Of a stretch of DNA of 13,564 bases, positions 5,960 through 13,025 are shown piece after piece. The notes beneath the pieces are model-generated. The model searched no databases, was not told the origin of the DNA, and saw only the letters and a program-made list of their open reading frames with translations. Both the position numbers and the translations under genes were made by a program. The stretch spans positions 1,767-15,330 of the forward strand of contig SMYP01000019.1 of NCBI GenBank assembly GCA_007050895.1. Direction: 5' to 3'. Every line of letters begins with the position of its first letter. The stretch's first letter is position 1. This DNA comes from Candidatus Bathyarchaeota archaeon. GTDB taxonomy: Archaea > Thermoproteota > Bathyarchaeia > Bathyarchaeales > UBA233.

Positions 5960-8203
5960 GCGTGCAGGCACTTTAAGCAGCTGCTGTTCCACTAGACATT
6001 CCTTCAAGTAATCGTCTAACGTGGCAGCAGGTACAACATCGATCGTGTAATCTCTAGCATCAATTGAATGGCGGTAATTCTTTTGTGGAATAACCACTTT
6101 CTTGAAACCCCATGCTTCGGCAGCTTTTATTTTCTCGTGAACACCACCCACCGCGGTTATTTGGATCGATCCGTTGACGCCTAAGTTTATTTCGCCTGTT
6201 ACCGCCACGTCTTGTCGTACTGGTTTGCCTTCTATGAGTGAGCATAACAGTATTGTCATGGTAACTCCTGCTGACGGGCCGTCAACCCCGTAAGATTGGG
6301 CAAAATCGATATGTGTCAAATAGTCTTGAGCTATGTCCAAGCCATATTTCTGGAGGATAACACTTCGGACTTTGGCGATGCTGTCGGAAATGAAGCTTTG
6401 ACCTTTAGCTACTCCTGTCACTTTGTAGTACCCCTTAAGTGGCTGGTCTCGTGGTAGCTCGCTTTTTCTAACAAGCTGTGCTTTTACGCCAAGAACATTG
6501 CCAGTCATCTCGCCACTATATGGGTCATGGATCACAGCTAAACCGTGAATCTGCCCAAGAGTCACGCCCTCCGGTTTTATCTCTAAGAGTTCGCCTCGTT
6601 CATGCATCTGATGTTCTAGTAGCTGTTTTTGTATGGTTTTGCAGTGTTCATTCAGGGCTTCCAAAACGTGACGGCGTTCAACCGCATTGCATTTCTCATT
6701 CATAGCTAGGACCGCGGAAGTCTTAATTATGGAAATTAAGGGTCTAAACCGCGTGGAAAGCGCATCGCGTTTGTTGCTTCGTCGTCTTCCTTCTTCAACT
6801 ATTTCCATGCATGCATCCCTACGGAACGGCAGAAGATTGAATCGTTTAACTTCTTGAGCTATGAACTGGACATATTTGCGTTTGTTTTCAATAGTGTTTG
6901 GCATATCATTGTTCATGCGCACTATTTTTCCGTAGCCATAAATTCGATCCATGAGCGCAGGGTGAATTTGGCCTATGCTGTCAAAGTTTCCTGCACATAC
7001 AAGAAACGTTATGGCAGGTACAGGTTCAGTTGACACTGCCATCGCTGATGTGCCACCTCCGTGCCATCGGCTTCGCAAAGTTATGGGCAGTTGCCCGTCT
7101 TCTAAAACTGTTAACAGCGTAACCGCATCTTCCGGATCCAAGTTCTTGATCTCGTCAATGTAAAGTATTCCTAAAGAGGCTACGTGAACATCACCGGATG
7201 TCACTCGTTGGTGTTCAGGTGTACCTAACCCGCCTGTTTGAAATGGATCCCATGCAACTGACCCAAAGAGTTGGGCGCTTCTATGTCCTGTAGCGTCTAC
7301 AAAGGGGGCATTTCCTGACCCGTTATCCACTATGAGTTTTGGGACATCGGATTGTTGGGCACCTCCGACACCGCGGAGGTTTGCCAATCCGCCCAATCGT
7401 GAGAACCACCAGATGAACACGCTGAAGAAAATCAGACTTCCTCCAGGGATAAACGTTAGCGGTACGAGGTTTATGAAGCGGTCAACAAAGTACGCTGAAA
7501 AGTTATTATTATACAGTTCCTGCCAAGAAGTGCCACCTATAGATACCCCCCCAGCATTCCAAGTAGTCCAAGCGTCAATCATGAAGTATAAACCTAGAGC
7601 TAAAAGGAATACACCTAATGTGAGCATGAGAACCTGTATTGCTTTGAGACCAACTTTAGTTGCCAGCTTGCGTTTAAGCTCTTTGCGTTGTTCAGTGTGC
7701 AGAACCTTTTTACCTTCTCCAACTGTGTGGATAGATATACGCGGTTGACTCGGCAGAATATCGTTTTTCCATGATAATACATCAAAGAGCTTTATGCCGT
7801 TTTCCTTGTAAACTTGTGTTAGTTTTTCTGATAATGCCCTACCTAGAAGAGACTTGCCTGTTCCAGGATCTCCTAGAAGTAGCAGATATGGTCCTGGACT
7901 GATTACTGTCTTTGCTGAGGGTTTCGGTTGATCAACTTTGCTCCAGCTTGTGTACCATTGGGTCTGCTCTAAATTCTTGAGTTTATGGACCCACTCATTC
8001 AGGCATAAGAAGCCCTCGTTCAGTGCTTGATCTTGACCTATAACCCAATTTATCATGCTTTCGTCAATTGGATAACCTTCAGTCGTTTTGAAGTTACCCC
8101 AGTCCCAACGAACCTTTACGATTCTTCCTTGTACACTCCGCGTTAGAGTTTCTACGCCTTGCCCGAAATGGTCAAAAGACAAGCCTTCTCCTCCATCCAA
8201 CAT
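5951..8203 (-). CDS. lon: Membrane-anchored archaeal Lon (LonB) ATP-dependent protease
   Basis: A 750-residue AAA+ protease of the archaeal LonB type, which degrades unfolded and regulatory proteins at the inner face of the membrane. Seen: VIGQDQA near 54-60, Walker A GDPGTGKS (111-118), two hydrophobic membrane segments (about 186-210 and 245-267) inserted between Walker A and Walker B, Walker B ILYIDE (346-351), arginine-finger region HPALMDRIYGYG (414-425), and a C-terminal serine/lysine protease domain with S644 in DGPSAG and K691 in GGVHEKIKAA. There is no large N-terminal substrate domain, as expected for LonB. It is longer than many LonB proteins, chiefly through the membrane insert. 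The start is uncertain: the ATG at 8203 has no ribosome binding site, while GGAGG inside the frame lies 7 nt before a TTG at 8182. Confidence 0.96.
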   Translation of the reverse strand: MLDGGEGLSFDHFGQGVETLTRSVQGRIVKVRWDWGNFKTTEGYPIDESMINWVIGQDQALNEGFLCLNEWVHKLKNLEQTQWYTSWSKVDQPKPSAKTVISPGPYLLLLGDPGTGKSLLGRALSEKLTQVYKENGIKLFDVLSWKNDILPSQPRISIHTVGEGKKVLHTEQRKELKRKLATKVGLKAIQVLMLTLGVFLLALGLYFMIDAWTTWNAGGVSIGGTSWQELYNNNFSAYFVDRFINLVPLTFIPGGSLIFFSVFIWWFSRLGGLANLRGVGGAQQSDVPKLIVDNGSGNAPFVDATGHRSAQLFGSVAWDPFQTGGLGTPEHQRVTSGDVHVASLGILYIDEIKNLDPEDAVTLLTVLEDGQLPITLRSRWHGGGTSAMAVSTEPVPAITFLVCAGNFDSIGQIHPALMDRIYGYGKIVRMNNDMPNTIENKRKYVQFIAQEVKRFNLLPFRRDACMEIVEEGRRRSNKRDALSTRFRPLISIIKTSAVLAMNEKCNAVERRHVLEALNEHCKTIQKQLLEHQMHERGELLEIKPEGVTLGQIHGLAVIHDPYSGEMTGNVLGVKAQLVRKSELPRDQPLKGYYKVTGVAKGQSFISDSIAKVRSVILQKYGLDIAQDYLTHIDFAQSYGVDGPSAGVTMTILLCSLIEGKPVRQDVAVTGEINLGVNGSIQITAVGGVHEKIKAAEAWGFKKVVIPQKNYRHSIDARDYTIDVVPAATLDDYLKECLVEQQLLKVPARKY

Positions 8204-8250
8204 TTAGTCTTCTGTAAGACCAATTAAAGCGCTTATTTCAAAATCAGTAA

Positions 8251-8258
8251 TATTAAAG
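8251..8258 (-). promoter_or_regulatory. Possible proximal lon promoter (TATA box)
   Basis: The minus strand reads CTTTAATA. A start point near 8228 would leave about 25 nt before the ATG or 46 nt before the alternative TTG start. A second candidate, CTTTAATTG at 8221-8229, would give an almost leaderless transcript. Confidence 0.35.
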
Positions 8259-8476
8259 AAAATCACATAATTTGCCATTTTGCAGCGTGAAAATTTACGG
8301 CTTTCCGTAGGGCTTATTTTTTAAAATTATATCTTTGCACAGCCTATTCAACAACAAACGCTAATAATTTGGATTGTACACAACCGAACCTGAGCATACC
8401 CAAAAATCACCTAGCTTTTTGTTAACAAAGCAAAAAACAAAAACCCTGTAATAAGCTCTAAATAGCGAAATAAGAG

Positions 8477-8518
8477 CCATTTAAGGGTCTTTACCTCCGC
8501 GGTAAGGCTTAACCATGG
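8477..8518 (-). ncRNA. Bulged hairpin, possible structured leader on the lon side
   Basis: Paired segments on the plus strand are CCAT/ATGG, TTAAG/CTTAA and CTTTACC/GGTAAGG around a TCCGC loop, about 16 pairs with a 3-nt and a 2-nt bulge. A TATA box on the minus strand (CTTTATATG, 8534-8542) predicts a transcript starting near 8512, right at the hairpin. In that RNA the stem-loop includes GGAGGT and an ATG at 8480. The same DNA can also be read as the end of a minus-strand reading frame, so the structure may be incidental. Confidence 0.35.
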
Positions 8519-8533
8519 AGTTTATCGTGACCT

Positions 8534-8542
8534 CATATAAAG
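8534..8542 (-). promoter_or_regulatory. Strong minus-strand TATA box facing lon
   Basis: CTTTATATG on the minus strand predicts a start point near 8512, at the edge of the hairpin and about 310 nt upstream of the lon start. It could drive lon with a long leader, or a small RNA or ORF. Confidence 0.4.
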
Positions 8543-8771
8543 ACCGCCGAAAATCTCCATGCAAAGCCACAGAAGCTTTTCTTCGATTATACTTCGATAA
8601 TTTTACGCCCTCCACAAACTCATCACTTTGCCACGTAGAAACTTTGTAATTGAATTCTTCATTTTCCTCATCTCTCAGCAGATTGTATCGCGACCGCGAA
8701 AGTTAACGTTTCTTAATCTGAGTCAAGAGTTTCCAAACCTCCGGCAGCAATAAAAAGTGCTTAAAAAGTGT

Positions 8772-8794
8772 GTTTTGTTGATGTTTTTGTATAC
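8772..8794 (-). repeat. Dispersed GTATAC motif, copy R3 (left arm of inverted repeat)
   Basis: Read on the minus strand it begins GTATACAAAAACATCAACA. Positions 8776-8794 form a perfect 19-bp inverted repeat with 9049-9067. Beyond the core it continues CACACTTTTTAAGC, matching R5 (CACACTTTTAGAG) and including a TATA-like TTTTTAAG. Confidence 0.65.
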
Positions 8795-9048
8795 ATAGCA
8801 GTGATGTGAGTTATTTTCTGGTTTCACCAGCCTCTTGATTCTGTTCAGTAATTGTTTGGAAATAAGGCGTTTTTCGACCTTTTTCACATGAGAAGATACT
8901 TCTGCATCTGTTAAGGTACTCTAAATTGCGCATATTTTTGATTTGCTTATGTTGCATTTTTCTTTGTCAGTGACTTTGGTTATGTCAGTATTACATTTTA
9001 TTTTCTCCTTCACCAAATACCTCTAAGCTCTGACGGCAGGTCTAAGAA

Positions 9049-9071
9049 GTATACAAAAACATCAACACCAT
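9049..9071 (+). repeat. Dispersed GTATAC motif, copy R4 (right arm of inverted repeat)
   Basis: Begins GTATACAAAAACATCAACA. It is the exact complement of R3 over 19 bp and points outward toward hjc, whose start lies about 77 nt further on. Confidence 0.65.
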
Positions 9072-9147
9072 TACCTTGTTTTGAAGCAACCAGCAATTTT
9101 TTTATTCAATACATTATCTTAATTAAAGCAAGCGCTGAGGGAAAAAA

Positions 9148-9579
9148 GTGGTAAAGGACGCCGATCGCATCAAACTTCGCCGATGGCGCAAAAGAGGGTT
9201 TTATAGCGAGACAGTGCTCGTGAAGCTCCTTCAGAAAAACGGATACAACGCAGTGCGGATACCAGTGAGCAACCCGAGCTTGAGTCCTTTACCAGATTTA
9301 ATGGCACGCAAAGGCGACCACACTTACGCTTTTGAAGTAAAGAACGCAAGATACTATGCTTATTTTCCCAAACCGCAGATTGACAAGCTCTTCAGGTTTC
9401 TCAATGAACTAATCCCAGGAGACAACGCGAACAAACATGCGATAATCGCGGCTCACCTCGGCAAAAAATGGTTATTCAAAGAGGTCAATTGGGAAGAATG
9501 GGAAAAGGAGAAGCTTCCAGATAAGTTGCGAATTCTTAAACGAGATAGAGGCAACTTTTCCATAGAGAAAAGCTATTGA
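9148..9579 (+). CDS. hjc: Hjc-type archaeal Holliday junction resolvase
   Basis: A 143-residue nuclease of the PD-(D/E)XK fold that cuts four-way DNA junctions symmetrically during recombination and fork repair. Seen: a basic N-terminal helix region (IKLRRWRKRGFYSE), E21 in SETVLVKLLQKNGY, D50 in PLPDLMARKGD, and E63/K65 in YAFEVKNARYY, which make the catalytic E-D-ExK set in the right order and spacing, followed by a helix (PKPQIDKLFRFLNEL). The length is close to that of Hjc (about 120-150). The start is GTG at 9148 with GAGGG 6 nt upstream; TTTTTTTATTC at about 9097-9107 can serve as its TATA box. It stands alone, with the ABC genes 64 nt downstream under their own promoter. A related Hje-type enzyme cannot be excluded. 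Confidence 0.85.
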   Translation: MVKDADRIKLRRWRKRGFYSETVLVKLLQKNGYNAVRIPVSNPSLSPLPDLMARKGDHTYAFEVKNARYYAYFPKPQIDKLFRFLNELIPGDNANKHAIIAAHLGKKWLFKEVNWEEWEKEKLPDKLRILKRDRGNFSIEKSY

Positions 9580-9613
9580 ATTTTCTAGCTGATAATGAAA
9601 CTGTACCTAAAAG

Positions 9614-9625
9614 CATATTATAATT
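9614..9625 (+). promoter_or_regulatory. ABC transporter promoter, probably giving a leaderless mRNA
   Basis: CATATTATAATT forms a TATA box whose centre lies about 25 nt before the ATG at 9644. No ribosome binding site precedes that ATG. Both facts fit a transcript that starts at or next to the initiation codon. Confidence 0.5.
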
Positions 9626-9643
9626 AACAACACATTTTTCATC

Positions 9644-10339
9644 ATGCCATTGAAAACTGATGAATTCATGGTTATTATTGATTCTTTAAAAAAAACGTAT
9701 CAGCTTGGCGATGGGGAAGTTGAAGTTCTGAAAGACATAAATCTCAAAGTTATAAGAGGCGAGTTCGTTGGAATCTGCGGTCCGTCAGGCTCAGGAAAGA
9801 CCACGCTGCTGAATATTATTAGCGGAATTGACAAACCCACGAGCGGACGTATACTCGTGTTAGGTCAAGATTTAAGCGTTCAAGACGAAAATTTCCTAGC
9901 AGATTTTAGATGCAACCACATTGGTTTTGTTTTTCAATCTTATAATCTTGTTTCGACTCTGACAGTAGCGGAGAACATAGCGTTTCCAATGGAGTGGTGC
10001 CGAAAACCTGAAGAGGAAATAGAAACTCGAGTCGCAGAACTGCTAGAGACTGTGGGTTTGCAGCAAAGGGCAAATCATTTTTCAGCTCAATTAAGCGGAG
10101 GTGAACAGCAGAGAGTAGCATTTGCGCGTGCTTTAGCTAACGATCCCGAGTTGATTTTAGCAGATGAGCCAACTGGAAATTTAGACAAGAAAAACGGTCA
10201 GAAAATAGTCCAAGTTTTACGAATATTAAAGACTAAGGGAAAAACCATCTTTGTGGCAACTCATGATCCAGACCTGATGCGGCTTGCAGACCGATCCGTT
10301 TGTCTGGAAGATGGGAGACTGACTAGCCAAAATGAGTAA
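9644..10339 (+). CDS. ABC transporter ATP-binding protein (MacB/LolD type)
   Basis: A 231-residue nucleotide-binding subunit that powers the FtsX-type permease encoded next. Seen: Walker A GPSGSGKT (46-53), Q-loop FVFQSYNLV (95-103), signature LSGGEQQR (150-157), Walker [13 protein letters not shown] (170-181), and the H-loop VATHD near 210-214. The DEPTGNLD and [10 protein letters not shown] segments are typical of the MacB/LolD group. The ATG at 9644 is chosen because a TATA box lies 25 nt upstream; an ATG at 9668 would remove eight residues ahead of the conserved start. The gene overlaps the permease by 8 nt, showing translational coupling. In archaea such pairs are mostly of unknown substrate, with export or extracytoplasmic mechanical work more likely than uptake because no binding protein is nearby. 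Confidence 0.95.
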   Translation: MPLKTDEFMVIIDSLKKTYQLGDGEVEVLKDINLKVIRGEFVGICGPSGSGKTTLLNIISGIDKPTSGRILVLGQDLSVQDENFLADFRCNHIGFVFQSYNLVSTLTVAENIAFPMEWCRKPEEEIETRVAELLETVGLQQRANHFSAQLSGGEQQRVAFARALANDPELILADEPTGNLDKKNGQKIVQVLRILKTKGKTIFVATHDPDLMRLADRSVCLEDGRLTSQNE

Positions 10340-12212
10340 AGCTGCCTTTCCAGTAAATGACCTTCTGCGCAGAAAGCTGCAAGCAAGCCTAACCGTGGCT
10401 ATGATATCATTAAGTGTGGCATCTACACTCTTTCTGTTACTCTTTAGCAAGCGATTAAACATGGGGATAACAGTTGAAGGTGAAATCTTAACTTATGGTG
10501 TATCAGCGGTTTTTTCACAGTTCCTGCTTTTTATTGGGGTGCTAATTTTCGCCGTTGGAGCTCTAATAACTTCGTTTACCGCTTTTTTGATTATGAAACA
10601 AAGAACTCGCGACTTCGGCTTAATCAAGGCATCTGGATGCCCAAACGGCCTTTTGTTCGGATATTTCATGACTGAATTATTAATGGTCACGTTTCTGGGG
10701 TGCATTTTAGGTATTTTGCTTGGGTTCTCAGCCGACTTTATCCTTACCACCGCGTTCAATCTTCAAGCTTACCAAACAGCTCCGGATTTTTGGGTTGTGG
10801 TACTGATCTTTGCCACTTTTTTCGCACTCATCCTCTTGTTTGGAACCAAACCTATACTTGACAATGCAAAATTATCAGCGATAAAGGCGCTTTCGCCCGT
10901 GCGGTACTTTGGATTAACCAGGGGTAGCAAACTTAAACCATTATCAAGGACTGGATTAGTTTTGAAAATCGCAGCCAGAAGCCTGTTTCGAAGGCAATCA
11001 GCAAGTGTTCGGATCATCATATTACTCTCAACGGTGTTTGTGCTGCTTACCGTGTCAATCTCTGGTAGTATAATAGCAAATGATACAAGCATGTTATGGA
11101 TTCAAAACGCCATAGGAACAAACATTATCGCAGTAGCCCACGAAAAAATGGCATCCCAGTACAATCATTTGTTAGCAAAGTTTTCAGGAGATACTGAAAC
11201 GGGTGATTTCAACTATTTGGACTCAGATTTGGCAATTCCGGATGAACTTCTACAAAGATTAGAAGCTCTGCAGGATATAGAGAAAATTGATGCACGTTTT
11301 ATTCTAGAATCACATATACAGGAAGTAAGCAATTTCACGATTGACCCGGAAACTTTGACAACGTTACCTCTTGGCGATAGCCGCGAAGGGTACTCATTAA
11401 TTGTCGGTGTTAATCCTCAACAAGTCATAACTGAATGGTCTGTTAAAGGACGATTCTTGAATACAGAAGAAACTGCAGAAGCAGTAATCGGCGATTCAAT
11501 CTCCCAGATGATGTTTTCATCAAACCCACAAGCTGGAATATATGATTCAGACCCTTTAAACCAAGGAATTAAATTACACAACGAATCATTCAGCATAATT
11601 GGAGTTTGTGTAGACCCGATAAACAATGGCAAAGTTACTTACGTTTCTATTGAAAGATTACAGAAGCTAATTGATGTGTCTAGCATCAACATCGTCCTAA
11701 TTGAAGCAGACCCTAATGTTGACAAATCAGCTGTTTTATCGCAGATTAAAACTGAGATCAATGGAGTAAATTCAGTTTTCTCTGCTTTTGAACTGGATCC
11801 TGTATTGCAAGAGAACCTTGATTTTTTATTTTCATTGTGGTCAACGGTTATGCTTTTACCCGCATTTGCTTTAGCATCGACTACTCTCTGTCTAATAGGT
11901 TACATCATGCTCACAGTTGAGGAGCAACGTCAAGAATTTGCTCTTTTACGGGTCATGGGAATGAAACCAAAAACGGTAATACAGATGCTTGCGATGCAGA
12001 GTGTAATAATCCTACTTTCAAGTGTTTCTGTTGGAATTTCAATCGGCGTAATAATTACACTGATGATTCTAATTCCGCAACCTGTCGTGACAGGATATAC
12101 AATTTTGGCGATAGTGGGATGGTTTCTTGTAGCTTTTGTTGGGATGCTTTTTTTGAGTTTATGGCCTGCTATACGATTTGCAAAGAAGCCAATACTAGAA
12201 ATCATATCATAG
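10332..12212 (+). CDS. FtsX-type ABC transporter permease with two FtsX modules
   Basis: A 626-residue membrane subunit. Hydrophobic segments suggest eight transmembrane helices: about 17-38, then a first FtsX module (about 60-86, 106-132, 153-172), a fifth helix at 226-248, a large extracytoplasmic domain (about 250-500), and a second FtsX module (about 501-528, 552-580, 588-612). Cytoplasmic coupling motifs occur twice: MKQRTRDFGLIKASG (88-102) and EQRQEFALLRVMGMKPKTV (531-549). This two-module form differs from the four-helix MacB and resembles duplicated DUF214/FtsX permeases. The ATG overlaps the ATPase gene by 8 nt. The stop overlaps by 6 nt the stop of the convergent nuclease-like gene. 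The substrate is unknown. Confidence 0.92.
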   Translation: MSKAAFPVNDLLRRKLQASLTVAMISLSVASTLFLLLFSKRLNMGITVEGEILTYGVSAVFSQFLLFIGVLIFAVGALITSFTAFLIMKQRTRDFGLIKASGCPNGLLFGYFMTELLMVTFLGCILGILLGFSADFILTTAFNLQAYQTAPDFWVVVLIFATFFALILLFGTKPILDNAKLSAIKALSPVRYFGLTRGSKLKPLSRTGLVLKIAARSLFRRQSASVRIIILLSTVFVLLTVSISGSIIANDTSMLWIQNAIGTNIIAVAHEKMASQYNHLLAKFSGDTETGDFNYLDSDLAIPDELLQRLEALQDIEKIDARFILESHIQEVSNFTIDPETLTTLPLGDSREGYSLIVGVNPQQVITEWSVKGRFLNTEETAEAVIGDSISQMMFSSNPQAGIYDSDPLNQGIKLHNESFSIIGVCVDPINNGKVTYVSIERLQKLIDVSSINIVLIEADPNVDKSAVLSQIKTEINGVNSVFSAFELDPVLQENLDFLFSLWSTVMLLPAFALASTTLCLIGYIMLTVEEQRQEFALLRVMGMKPKTVIQMLAMQSVIILLSSVSVGISIGVIITLMILIPQPVVTGYTILAIVGWFLVAFVGMLFLSLWPAIRFAKKPILEIIS

Positions 12213-12902
12213 ATGACTGAAATCATTCTTGAAGTACATGAGTGATTCTACATAAGCAGGCAATTGTCTCAGGAAATCTTGTAACTGCAGAACTGGAACT
12301 ACAGGAACGTTTTCATAGAATTTGCTGCTGCTTGGTATGAAGGCCAAAATCATAGGAATAAACTTTGCTTTATTCCACTTAACACACTCTACCTTCAATT
12401 TTGGATTTGGTAGCATATCTACTAGTGCGCCAACCCTTTCCACCTGCGCTTTTACAATTCTTTTTAAAGAAGAAGGCTTCACCCCCCGCTGCCAACGTTT
12501 ACAATCCACGCATAAAACTAAAGGTTTTCTGCAACCAATTATATCGATTTCATATCGGTGCCCAACGTGTTTGAATCGAACATTCTTGTAAGTAGCGTAG
12601 CCGTTTCTTTCCAGGGCGATGGCGGCAATTTCCTCAAACTCCTGCCAACGGAGAAAAGTGCTGACGGTTTCAACGTCTACGCCTAAAGAGACAGCTTTGA
12701 CCGCAAGCTTGAGCCTACTGGCGCTTTCTGTTTCTACAAAATCGTTTTTCAGATGAATTAATCCTTCACTTTGAAGTTGTTTTAGCATTTTCCTTACAAT
12801 TTTATATGATATTTTTGTGTCTCTTTTGATACATTCAATTAAAATTTCCTCATCTTTGGTCAGTTTTAGAAGCGAAATTAACAAATCTTTTTCAATTGTC
12901 AC
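12207..12902 (-). CDS. Helix-turn-helix / PD-(D/E)XK nuclease-like protein (Mrr-type)
   Basis: About 231 residues. The N-terminal 60 residues resemble a winged helix (DEEILIECIKRDTKISYKIV, then RKMLKQLQSEGLIHLKNDFV). The C-terminal half carries an Mrr-like restriction endonuclease core: helix FEEIAAIALERNGY with candidate E98/E99, then YEIDIIG (D128) and LCVDCKRW (D141 and K143), counted from the GTG at 12926. That gives the D-x(12)-DxK layout of PD-(D/E)XK enzymes, with Asp in place of the more common Glu or Gln. The start is uncertain: GTG at 12902 has GGTG 5 nt upstream, whereas GTG at 12926 has no site at usable distance. A TATA box lies at 12962-12971. No methyltransferase or partner subunit is nearby, so a classical restriction system is not supported; DNA repair or regulation is equally possible. 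Confidence 0.8.
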   Translation of the reverse strand: MTIEKDLLISLLKLTKDEEILIECIKRDTKISYKIVRKMLKQLQSEGLIHLKNDFVETESASRLKLAVKAVSLGVDVETVSTFLRWQEFEEIAAIALERNGYATYKNVRFKHVGHRYEIDIIGCRKPLVLCVDCKRWQRGVKPSSLKRIVKAQVERVGALVDMLPNPKLKVECVKWNKAKFIPMILAFIPSSSKFYENVPVVPVLQLQDFLRQLPAYVESLMYFKNDFSHL

Positions 12903-12961
12903 CAAAACACCAACATAAATAAACACTTAATTGATTAAGAATCCTCGTTCTATGAATCAGC

Positions 12962-12971
12962 TTATATATAT
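12962..12971 (-). promoter_or_regulatory. Promoter of the nuclease-like gene (TATA box)
   Basis: The minus strand reads GAATATATATAAG here. A start point near 12940 would leave about 15 nt before GTG 12926 or about 38 nt before GTG 12902. The degenerate motif copy R5 lies about 30 nt further upstream. Confidence 0.5.
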
Positions 12972-13002
12972 TCAAAATCCACAGCGGCAATTTAAAGAAG
13001 CG

Positions 13003-13025
13003 GTATACAAGATCATAAACCAAAC
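13003..13025 (+). repeat. Dispersed GTATAC motif, degenerate copy R5
   Basis: Begins GTATACAAGATCATAAACC and matches R2 at 17 of 23 positions. The similarity continues past the core, ACACACTTTTAGAG here against ACACACTTTTTAAG at R3, which supports common origin. Confidence 0.45.

Larger units (their letters stand above)
8481..9096 (-). pseudogene. Candidate decayed gene or cluster of overlapping small ORFs
   Basis: Unrecognised. On the minus strand a TTG frame (9096-9010, ending LDLPSELRGIW) overlaps by GTGA a GTG frame (9013-8921, MKEKIKCNTDITKVTDKEK) that has AGAGGT 5 nt before its GTG. From an ATG at 8957, one frame continues to 8481 for 158 sense or stop codons with only two internal stops, both TAA (8813-8811 and 8705-8703). 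The pieces look protein-like: MRNLEYLNRCRSIFSCEKG, HFLLLPEVWKLLTQIKKR and HGDFRRSLYEVTINSMVK. In DNA this AT-rich about ten stops would be expected by chance. Two frameshifts or stops in a once intact gene, or several real small genes, would each explain this. There is no match to any family I know. Confidence 0.3.
8204..9147. other. 944-nt lon-hjc intergenic region, structured and possibly a decayed gene region
   Basis: No recognisable gene family. Reading from lon: a TATA candidate; a small hairpin TACGG-CTTT-CCGTA (8296-8309); a 12-bp palindrome TTTGTTAACAAA (8418-8429); a bulged hairpin (8477-8518) beside a strong minus-strand TATA box (8534-8542); two CTTCGAT direct repeats 11 nt apart (8581-8587, 8592-8598); a perfect 19-bp inverted repeat (8776-8794 and 9049-9067); and minus-strand protein-like frames from 9096 to 8481. 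The hjc ribosome binding site lies at its right end. Confidence 0.6.

Noticed and set aside
7332..7748. 138-codon plus-strand frame inside lon
   Set aside because: Antisense shadow of the membrane-insert region of lon, with no start signal or family resemblance.
8296..8320. Hairpin TACGG-CTTT-CCGTA followed by a T-rich run, resembling a plus-strand intrinsic terminator
   Set aside because: No plus-strand gene ends upstream (lon is on the minus strand), and archaea do not usually rely on bacterial-type hairpin terminators. Kept only as part of the gap description.
12207..12902. Calling a complete restriction-modification system from the Mrr-like gene
   Set aside because: No methyltransferase, specificity subunit or other defence gene occurs anywhere in the window.
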